Origin: a virus
Reading direction: 5' to 3' (one strand)
Virus record (IMG/VR): IMGVR_UViG_3300028189_000001
Location: 1 to 60,501 of that record
Length of the DNA stretch: 60,501 nucleotides
In this document: positions 13,584-24,000 of the stretch, piece by piece
Numbering within the stretch: position 1 is the first letter of the stretch
Layout of the letters: every line of letters starts with the position of its first letter
Made by a program: the position numbers and the translations under genes
The notes under the pieces: model-generated
Told to the model about the DNA's origin: nothing
Databases searched by the model: none
What the model saw: only the letters and a program-made list of their open reading frames with translations

Positions 13584-14690
13584 ATGAGCAGTAAAAGAAT
13601 GAGATTACAGCCTATTGAGGCTCAAATACTAGGAAAAAATACAATGATTAAAGAAAAGGGCAGGGGTACTGTCCGTGCATATCTCAATGAAGAGGAGCAA
13701 AATAAACTATCACAGATTCGTGAGAGTGATTCTGCATTTGAGAATGAATGTAAAGCCCTAGGCATTGAACCTCACACTGTAAGTAATTATTGGTATAAAG
13801 GAAAGCATTTTTCTATACACACCAAGCCTAACCAAACAAACATTGAAGATATTAAGGATGATATTATCTCTCAGATGAATGAGCATTCTCCTAAGTATAA
13901 GAAAGTGTTTCATAGCTCTAAACCTAACCCACACCTGTTAGTTATTGACCCTGCTGATATTCATGTAGGTAAGTTAGCCACAGCTATGGAATCAGGAGAG
14001 GAATACAATATGCAGATAGCAGTGCAAAGAGTTTTGGATGGAGTTCAGGGTATATTGGATAAGTCTAAAGGGTTTCATATAGACCAAATTCTTTTAGTGG
14101 GTGGTAATGATGTGTTACACATTGACTCACCCTCAAGAAAAACCACATCAGGCACACCTCAGGATACAGATGGGATGTGGTATGAGAATTTTATGATGGC
14201 TAAACAGTTATATGTAGATGTAATTGAGATGCTTGCAACCCACGCACCATTACACTTTGTGTTCAATCCCTCTAACCATGATTATATGTCAGGATTTTTT
14301 TTAGCGGACGTTATTAAGTCTTGGTTTAGGCAACACCCTCATGTCTCATTTGACACCTCTGTAGCTCATCGTAAGTATTTTCGGTATGGTAACTCATTAA
14401 TTGGAACAACGCACGGTGACGGAGCTAAGAATGCGACCCTGCCTATCCTAATGGCTCAAGAAGCTCCTAAGGATTGGGCATTCACTAAGCATAGATATAT
14501 CTACACTCATCATCTGCACCATAAGATTGCACAAGATGTAGTTGGTGTGACAATAGAAGCATTAAGAAGTCCGTCAGCTACAGACAGTTGGCATCATAGG
14601 AATGGATATCAGCACGCACCTAAGGCTGTTGAAGGATTCCTCCATCACCCTGAGCACGGTCAGGTTGCGAGGTTAACTCATATATTCTAA
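13584..14690 (+). CDS. Calcineurin-like metallophosphoesterase
   Basis: 368 aa. The phosphoesterase motifs are present in order: DIH (125-127), GGND (173-176), SNHD (230-233, a variant of GNHD), THGD (276-279) and HHLHH (309-313), giving a dinuclear metal site. Residues 1-110 form a separate N-terminal domain with a helix-turn-helix-like region (ECKALGIEPHTVSNYWYKG). Such proteins are frequent in Bacteroidota phages and may be Mre11-like nucleases or phosphodiesterases; substrate is not deducible. It lies near the end of the early operon. Confidence 0.82.
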   Translation: MSSKRMRLQPIEAQILGKNTMIKEKGRGTVRAYLNEEEQNKLSQIRESDSAFENECKALGIEPHTVSNYWYKGKHFSIHTKPNQTNIEDIKDDIISQMNEHSPKYKKVFHSSKPNPHLLVIDPADIHVGKLATAMESGEEYNMQIAVQRVLDGVQGILDKSKGFHIDQILLVGGNDVLHIDSPSRKTTSGTPQDTDGMWYENFMMAKQLYVDVIEMLATHAPLHFVFNPSNHDYMSGFFLADVIKSWFRQHPHVSFDTSVAHRKYFRYGNSLIGTTHGDGAKNATLPILMAQEAPKDWAFTKHRYIYTHHLHHKIAQDVVGVTIEALRSPSATDSWHHRNGYQHAPKAVEGFLHHPEHGQVARLTHIF

Positions 14691-14693
14691 TAG

Positions 14694-15068
14694 ATGACAG
14701 AGGAATTCAAACGTGGTACTATGGATTTATTTGTCTCCATATTTGATGGAACTTATGTATCCGTTCCCAACCAGAAAGATTTAGTAGAGGTGTTTGATTC
14801 CAATGGAAGTCTTATTGCTACAGCTTTGATAGTGGAGGGGGAAGGAGAGATAAAAGACTCCTATCCCCTCACTATCTCAGCACGAAAGCTCTTGCCTACA
14901 CTATCCAACCGAATGACAGTCGTAATTATATGGAGCTGTTCAGATGGTATAATATATGGGAGGCTCAATCAAATTGAAGGCTCCATAAAGTGGGCAGGTC
15001 ACAAAAATTATGGTGAACCTGCCTGTTATTTTTATAAACAAACTAACTTGAAGTACAAGAAAGTATAA
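14694..15068 (+). CDS. Hypothetical protein, last gene of the rightward arm
   Basis: 124 aa, beta-rich, ending NLKYKKV. No recognised family, signal or membrane segment. Starts 3 nt after the phosphoesterase gene. Its stop (15066-15068) is only 3 nt from the stop of the opposing giant gene at 15072, with no terminator between, so early and late transcripts must run into each other here. Confidence 0.65.
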   Translation: MTEEFKRGTMDLFVSIFDGTYVSVPNQKDLVEVFDSNGSLIATALIVEGEGEIKDSYPLTISARKLLPTLSNRMTVVIIWSCSDGIIYGRLNQIEGSIKWAGHKNYGEPACYFYKQTNLKYKKV

Positions 15069-15071
15069 AGC

Positions 15072-18000
15072 TTACTTCTTTTTCTTGTTATAATCTTTAT
15101 ATAATTGCCTTAAGGTAACTCTTCTTATATCTTTATATAAAGGTAGTATACCAATTAAACCTAAAGCATCTACTGTTCCTCTTACTTTTAATTCCTTAAT
15201 ATTTTTCTGTCGAGTATCCCATCGGTTACTTGATGTGGCTCTTTGAGCCAAGGTTCCTGCTCTGATTCCTCCTTTAATGTAAGGAGACATCGCACCTGAA
15301 AACCCTTGAATTAAAGTTTTAGAAATGTTACCCTCTGTTAAATCTTGAAACGATACAGGAGAGAACAGTATAGAATGCTCAAATGAATCATAGTCTTGGT
15401 CAGGATAAGACCTTAAAAAACCTCCATGTTCTTTATTCATGGCTTCAACTCCCCAAGCTATAGGCATACGTCCTATTGCTCCTAGATTACGTTGCAATAA
15501 TAGTGTGGCTATTGAACCCGTCAACTGTCGCTTCATCAAAGCCGTGTAGTCTATTTCCTCTTCTTCAAAGTCATCAAATAGCATACTGCCTAGCATGACA
15601 TCAAACATTTCCCTAAGTAAAGAATACATTACCATATAACTAGACATCCTTAGTGTGGCTGCTGCTATTAAGGCTAAGCCTTTACGTCTACTTATTTTCC
15701 CTCCATACACTAACCCTAGGATACCATCTCTAAATGTGGTATATTCATATATCATAAAGGTCTGCATAAATCCGTTTATCTTTTTCCAAAGAACGGTAGC
15801 AGTATTGTCATCAGGGTTTATCTTCCCACTAAGTACACCATTAAATATATTAACAGAGGTGGCTGCCATTGTTACTTCTTTATCAGCCTTAAGTCTAGCT
15901 TTTTTAATAGCTGCTTTATGTTCTTTCAAGTAAGCCTTGTCATTTTCTCTGATAGCATCAAAGTTAATGTCTTGACCACTCTCTTTCTTAAACTCAATAG
16001 CCATTGTTCCAAACCAAAGAGGTCTAGATACCATCATATCAGGTGTTGATATCAGACCTGTGTGAAGGTAGTCTATACCTTTTAGAGGATAGTTTAAATA
16101 TTTTCCTACAACAGAGGTTACCCTACCTGCAACTCCTTTTGCTTTAGCTTTTTTTACAGACTGCTTTGTATCAAACATAGTTGACTCCATGAATTTACCT
16201 AAAGCTTTTCTACCAAATGCTTTGTTAGTGGCTTCAGACAGTGAATTACTCATAATATCCCTACTGTCTGCTCTCATTGAAAGGTTAGCGTATTTACTTA
16301 TACCTACACCATATCCTTTAGGCTGTGCTATCAGTACATACCCTAAGTTAGAAGAAAATTCAGCACCTGCTCTAGGTATGGACGCAAGTAAAGCTTTATA
16401 TCCTATACCTTCCATTCTAGCCAATACACTATTTTTTTTATGAGCCATATTAGAATCGAAAGCTATTTTTAATGCCTCATTAAAAGCATCTCTAACAGCT
16501 ATTAGCGATTCTAAATGTTCTTCGTTTATTTCTGGTTCATTGGATGCTTTGTATATAGCTTTATTTATGGTTCTCTGAATTGTTTTCACAGGATTTGTCA
16601 TATGAAAATCAAGTAGCGTTTCTCTTGCTCCATTTAATGTAGCGGCTAATGGGTCAAAGTTTATATTTTTAACACCCTCTGTTCTTTCTTGTAATGTGCC
16701 TGCCTTTATTGATGCTGATTTAAACCTGTTAAATATTTTTGATACAGCTTGGTTAGCTTGCTTTTCATTAGCATACACAGTATCGTGACGTATATAATTG
16801 TTATACATTGTAGGTCTGCTACCTCCTATGGTTGCTCCTGCATGTAAAGCTTTCTCATATACCACTTCATTAGTTTTGTCAACAACCTTAATCATTTCTT
16901 TTTGAAGAGGGTCAAGCGAATTAAATAATTTCTCTGCTGATATTTCACCATTTTCATCTTGGATACTTTTATCACTAAGAATTTTCTCAAATATTACTTG
17001 GTCTTTCTTATCATAGTATGATACCTCTCTCTTCTTTATACCATCTATCTGAGCTTCAAGAGCTTGTTTACCTGAGAATGTTGTACTCTCTTTACTAGGA
17101 TTTGAATCCCTCTCACGCTGAAGTAGATAGGTCATTACCCTCCACTTGAACTCAGCTATTTTATTAGGATTTCCTATGAATTTATTGTCAATTTTATTGT
17201 CAATATACAATATCTTTTCAGCCAACTTATCTACCTCTGCTCCAAACTTTGACATACTTACACCAGCCTTGCCAAATATCTCATTATATATAGCATGGTC
17301 TTCATGGTTACCAAACACAGCATCTATAGAGTGAAGAGGATTATTAGTTATAGCACTAAGCTCTTTGGTTTTATTCCCAAAAATATACGACCTAATTTTA
17401 GCTGTAGCTTTTTCCACCATAAGCTTTATGCCTCCTTCTGTCTTGTCATATAATATCTCTGACGCTGGTAAAGATTCAGCCTCAATGGCTACGTTGTTTC
17501 CGTATGCAGAAAAGTACCCATTTTTTATTTGGTCTAGTAAATCAGGTATATTTTCTAGCATACTTAAAGGCATTTTCTGTAGCTCCACCTTCTTTAATAG
17601 CTCTAATAAGTAATCTGCCCGCTCATTGTCATACTCATTCTCTGTTGTTTCTTCTACCTTAAAGTCTTTAAGCAAGGTTTTTATTTCTTTCTCAAGCTCC
17701 TCTTTTCTCTCTTGTATTTCTTCCTCAGTTTTAGGTTCACTCTTTAGTGAAGGAAGAATAAGGCTTTTATATTGCCTTATAATGTTAGCGGTTTCTTCAT
17801 CTAACTCACCTTCTTTAACCATTCTAGCAATGGTCTTAGCAAAGTCCACCTTGATACCGTCTTCACCCAAAGCTAGGTTAGGCGATGACATTATAAGACT
17901 GTTGTACAGTGGGATTTTTTCATATACATTACTAACTTCTTCTAATATTTTTTCTGCTTTAGCTACAATAATATCCTTCTGTTCAGGAGTAAGTACAGCT

Positions 18001-21000
18001 TTAGATGAACCGAATTGATTTACTAAAGATACATAATCTTCTAGAACAGAAGCGGGTATAAGCTTAGCTCTAATACTAAACACAGAGTCAAGTAAATCAA
18101 ATGTTGCATTTATAGCACCCACTTTCTTTCTTATATTCTGCTTAGCTTTCTTGCGTATCTTATCACTGCGTACCATTCTCTCAGCTAATTCAGCCTTCTC
18201 AAATATTTTTTGAGTAAACTCTGTGAAATTCTCTACTTGCTTAGAACTAAACACATTAAGTTTCATAGCTTTTTCAGACAGAACAAGTGCTTGATACTGT
18301 GTGAGCTTGCCTATTGTTCTTAATTCTTTTATAGTTTTAATTATTTCTTTAGCTATTCTAGTTCTTTCTTTCAAGGTGTTTCTAGCCTGAGATGCTGATA
18401 ACTTTATCTGCTCTATCAATGAAGTATACTCTTCAGTTGCTACCTGACTATCAACTGTACCCTTATCAACAGCAGTTTGTAATTGACTCTTGATACCGTT
18501 AACAAATCTAGTTATGGTAGCCTTAAGGTTATTTACTTGTTTATCTGTAAGATTTTTTCTTTTATTCCACTTTTCTAGTAGCTCCTGTGCTCTTGATTTT
18601 TGCTCCTTGTTACCATTAAGTAAAGCCTCGTTTAGTTTCTGGGCATACTTTTCAGTAACCTTCTTAGTAGGTGCAACCTTCTTAGTAGGTGCAACCTTCT
18701 TAGGTGTAACCTTCTTAGTAGGTGTAACCTTCTTAGTAGGTGTAACCTTCTTAGTAGGTGCAACCTTCTTAGGTGCAACCTTCTTAGGTGCAAGATTTTT
18801 TTCTCTTAGCTTGCTTAAATCTTTTTTGTTTTTTTCATTATCTACATTAAAACTTGCTGATGCTCTCCAATAATTTTCATTTATATTTTTCTTCTCTTCA
18901 TTGTACTTATCAGTAGAATATATATTCACCCAACCTTCTAACTCCTTAATCTCATTATTATGGTTTTTCTTTAAGGCTTTTAATTTACCATCAACTTCAT
19001 CTATCTTATCTTGAATCTTTTTCTTCTTGTCAAGATAAACCTTATCTGTGCTTTCTACCATAATAGGTTCTGCTTTAGACCCTTTAGTAGATGTATCTTT
19101 GATAGCTTTTTTTAGTAATTGCATATCCCCTCGCCACAATGCAATCTTTTTATTACTAGCTTTAATAGAGTTATTTTTTACATTGGTTGTCCTAGCTAAA
19201 CTTTTTTTATGTTTATCTAAACTCTCCTTAGTTTTAGCATTCTCTATCTTCTTCTTAATATTTGTAGAGTTATCCTTAAATGTATTTAGTACTTTTGTTT
19301 TTTTCTGTTCCTCTGCTTCTATATTATTTTTTAACTCAGCGATAGCTAATTCGGTTGCCTCTTCTTTATCAGCTCTCTGAAACTTAGTATCACTCTCCTC
19401 GTCAGGTCTCCAACTAAAATTATTTTTCTCTTCGTTAGCCCACTCTGCTATCCTTTCAGACCGTAGTACCAGTGGGGGAGCGGCTTCTCTAAGTCCTCGT
19501 CCGCCATCTTGTCTCCATGCAGATAGCTCATCGCTAAGGATTGTGTTAGCTCTTCTCCCAAGGAGTTTGCGAATATCTCCGCTGCTTTTAATGATTCTAA
19601 GTCCACTATCTGTCGCCCATTTTGGGAATCGTTTTCTTGTTTCTTCCTCATTTCTAAAGTATTGTATTGATGAAATTATTAATGACCTTTCTTCTTGTGT
19701 TATGTTTCCTTCTTCTATCTCTTTTACCAAAGCCTCAGATAAATCAAAGAAGTATTTTTTCTCATCATTTGTTCTTTGAGCATTGTTAACTCCAAAGGCT
19801 CTCTGAGCTTCCCAAGTAATTGATTGTAACTCTCTCGCACTTAACCCAACCTCTGCTGCTACTTCTTGGTATGCTTCTTTTATAACATCATACATAGCAG
19901 ATTTACCTTGGTCAAATAACTTGATGCCACCTGCATCATTTACAGAAGCAGGCAGGTTTAAAGCTACGGAAGCTGCGTGAGTATCTGCTGTTATGTAATC
20001 GTTCTCATGGTCAGGGTGTAGAATGTTATTTATAAAGTTTCTAACCTTATTCCCGTAACCTATTTGCACTGAGACATTCTCTCTACTGCCATCTAAGTAT
20101 AGACTAATAGCCTTAGCTATCTCGCTGTTTGAATTCCAAGTAATGGGTGTGCTGTTAAGCACAATATTACCTTTCTCATCCTTAAGTATCTTGCCATTAG
20201 GGTCTGTCTGAGCTACCCCAGAACTATTGTTCGCTTGGTCTTTTATTCTAACAACAGTAGCTACCTGCTGTAGTCTGTTTATGTAATCATTATCAGCCTC
20301 ACCTTTACCTTGAGGTGCAAGCAACTCGTCTATTGTCATTCCAATAAATTCTTTTGCTGCATCAATAGATTTAAGGAAAGTGCTTTTGCTGTCATTACGA
20401 CCAACATAGTTCTTTACCTTTTGCCACTCTTCCTGTGTAAGAGGCTTATCATTTTGATTAGTAAGAACATCCAAGACTCTCTCGGCTCCTGATATATTGT
20501 TGAACCAATCATTTTGTGGGGATAGTACTGCAAGTATACCAGCTACTTGAGGTGTACTGAGTTTGCTACCATCAGGTTTTACATATGTATCCTGAAGGTT
20601 TCTAGCAATTCTATGAGCACCATTATACCACTTCTTTGAATTCTCTATAAATTCAGAGTCTAAGGTATTATATATACTTCTTATATTAGCCTTAGCCATT
20701 TCTTTAAAACCATCCATCACTTTTTTAGCTAAAGGAACCATAAACTTTTCAGTCCAATCAGACTTTTTATCCATTCCACTTTCCTTAAAAAGCTCCTTAT
20801 GATTATCTCTAAGGCGTGATAATTCCTTGGCTTCTCCCATCATTGAAAAGGGTAGAGAAAACTTGGATGAAAATATAACTTTTTTAATTGCTCTATCAAT
20901 GTTATTTTTATCCTTAGCCTCAGCTTCTTTAGCTGTGATGCCGTGCTTTTCTTCAGAATCCTTATAAGTTACACCTTTGTTCCATGTATATATTCCTTTT

Positions 21001-24000
21001 GCTATACTTGTAGCCATACCTAGAATATGAGAATTAACTTGACTCTTTGCATTATTCAATTGGTCTTGAATACTACCATTACCAAGTTCTGTGTGCTTTG
21101 TATCTCCTCCTATTTTTTTCTTGTCGGCAACAGAAGGTATAGCATCTTCTTTCTTTCCTTTGAAGTCATACTTTTCTTCACCAGTTACGTTTAGGTTAGT
21201 AACATCTTCTATCTGTAATTTTGTCTCATCTTCAGAAATCTCAACTGCGTCCTTCTGCTGACGGGCTTTAGGGAGTTGGGGAGTTGCTGAAGTCTCAGTA
21301 ACCAATGGAGATTGCTTTATATCTCTACCTTTAGCAATGGCATTTAACAAAGTTTTTGTTTCACCTGCTGTGGATACACTAACACCTTTTACTCTTAACT
21401 TGTTTAAGATTCTATTAAGCCACTTCATTATCAGCTCTTTAACGCTCAGTGACATACTATCATAATTCTGAGCAAGTATGCCTGCTAATTCTGCCAGCAT
21501 TTCCTCTTTCTGGCTAGACTTTTTATAATTCTTAGCAAATTTTTCTAGTTTTATTTTAATATCTCCATCAACCTTACCTATAATAGAGTCAAGCATTCTG
21601 CTTGTAAGTTCAATTATTTCCTTATTACTAAGGTCACCACTATCTAATACAGCATGAAGCACTTCATGTGCTACAGTTCTAGGGTTAGCCTTCTCACTAT
21701 TAATATATATAACGCCTTTACTATAAGCACCTGCACCTGTTTGTCTTTGAGCCTTAGTTCCACCCATCCTTTCATCGTTACTAAAATCCTCAGTGCTGTC
21801 GTGTATAACAAATTTTACATTAGGAAAGCTTTTCTTAAGAGCTTTTTTATATTTTTTTACCTGCTTAGTAACCTCTTTTATACCAATGCTTTTTTGGCTA
21901 GTATCCTCCTCTACAATGTTAGGACTCTCCTGAGCCTCTTCTGCTTTAGCTTCTTCTGCTACCACCTCAATGAGCTGAGTCCTTGGTTGACCTGACCAAT
22001 CATACCCTACCTCGAAAGTTTTCGCACCATCTTTTGTTTTTACAACAGAAACATTGTCAGTCTTTTTATTGAGCTTATTCTTGAATGTAAAGTTATCATC
22101 ACCTTTAATTCTTAGTTGTGCTGTTCCATCTTGAAATACTAAACCCTCTGAATGAGCAACTGACTCTTGGTTAAATGTTTTAGCAAACTCAACAGCATGC
22201 TCCAATGATAGGTTAGGAACAAAATAAGAGTTCTCTGCTGTTCCATACTTACCCGTAAGCCTCCGAGGTGTATATCCTTTTTGCTTTAACCAAACCCAAG
22301 CTTTTTTATTAAGCGATGCATTCTCCTCTTCTGTTAATGGCTGAGCCTCAGGATTCTCACCAGTCAATATACCAAACTCTCCATCTAACTCTTCCTTTAA
22401 CTGCTCAATATCTTCTTCTTTTAATTCAGCAACAGAATCCTCTACATATTTTGGTTTTGTTCTAGCTGACTTTCTCTCAGCTTTTTGTTTTTCTGTAGGC
22501 ATCTTAACTCTTACACCTGCTATAAGAACATCACCGTCTTTGTCTTCTTTTGTGTCAGTCTCAAATGTAGCTTGCTCAATCTCAGCACCTTCATTGATTT
22601 CGTTCCGAAGGATTTCGTATACCTCAGTATAAACTTCTTGGTCTGTCTTACCTTCAGTATCAAGACTTTCCTTAACCTCAGCACCTTTGTCTCCAAAGAC
22701 TTCATCAACAGCGTTTGTGTAGTCTATAGAGTTCATTATCTCTGCCTTAGCATCAGATAAAACATTTATAGACTCCTGAAACTCAGCAGCTTCTTGTTTG
22801 CTTAAAGTTGCTCTATGCTTTTTTAGTTTTATATCAATTTGCTTAGGACTATCAGTTCTCTCAACACCTGCCTGTTTCAGTAATTTTGACATGAGGTTGT
22901 CGTATGTTAAAAGGTCACCAACTTTTTTTCCTCCTAGCAAAACAACATCCGCCTCTGCGTTCTTAACAAGACCGCTTATTTTCTCTACCAAGTTATTAAT
23001 CTTATTGTGTACCGCTGACCTTTGAGTGTCGCTCAATGGAGCGTTAAGCATACTCTTGTACCCATCTATTATATCGAACGCTTTTTTGAGTTGGTTCTTG
23101 TACTTTTTTATACCTACATCCTCCATAATCTTAGAGTAAGCTATGGAAGGAGCTGAGGAACCTGCTGAGGAAATAATTGATGTCACAGCAACATCATCTA
23201 ACTGGGAGAAGTCTACATCGTCACCCAAAATAAGACCATTAGAAAGTTGATATAATGACTCTATTGAAGTCTCCTCTACAATCTCTGAAGTTGTACGTTT
23301 ACCTAATTCTAATACAGGTTTCCATCCTGATTTGTTTCCGTTAAGAACACCATAAACAAACTTGTTAGGCTTGACTTTAGATAAGTCCTTAAGTATTTTC
23401 ATTGAGTTAGGAACTGTACCAACAAATCTTGTTATACTTCCTTCCACAAAACCAGCAGCAACGGCAGCTCTTATGAGGTCTTCCTCAGATATGTCTGATA
23501 TTTTTCTCTGTCTTTCAAGTTGATACTTCTGTTGGTTGTACTCTGATTCAGGTAATATATTCTTATTTTCCTCCAACTCTAACAATGCATCATCTATATC
23601 ACCTAATGCTCCTTGTCTTTCTTTCAGGTCTGCATATGTAGCACCATAAGACGATACTCCAAATATTCCTGCTGTAGTTGTAGCCACAGGTAACCCTAAG
23701 GTTCCTCCTGATGCTCCAATACCTATAGCCATTAATGTGTAAGGTAGCTGTGTTGTAAACTCTCTAGTGGCAAACTCCCAAGCGTTACCGTCATCAGCAA
23801 AAGCCTCCTTATATGTTTCCTTAATTGGAGTTGTAGCATAATACTCTTCTACCCTTTCCTTCTTATGCTCTAATATCTCGTTTATGTTTGCGTCTCTTTG
23901 TTTAGGGTCTCCAAAGCCTAATCCTTTATTAAGGGAATTCAAGGCAATTGATACATCTTCAGCTAACCCTACTGTTGTGAACATAAAGTCCTTACCTAAA

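Noticed and set aside
15655-16443. Plus-strand ORFs 15655-15933 and 16189-16443
   Set aside because: Same reason: shadows of the giant gene, no ribosome binding site, hydrophobic low-complexity translation.
18656-18792. CRISPR-like array
   Set aside because: Repeats are contiguous 15/18-bp coding units without spacers.
17365-18873. Several plus-strand ORFs of 80-130 codons opposite the giant gene (for example 17365-17613, 17626-18018, 18490-18873)
   Set aside because: They are antisense shadows of the helical, Lys/Glu-rich minus-strand gene and give Leu/Ser/Phe-rich products without start signals.
22520-22708. Minus-strand alternative-frame ORF in the giant gene
   Set aside because: Overlaps the long continuous frame on the same strand and has no independent signals.
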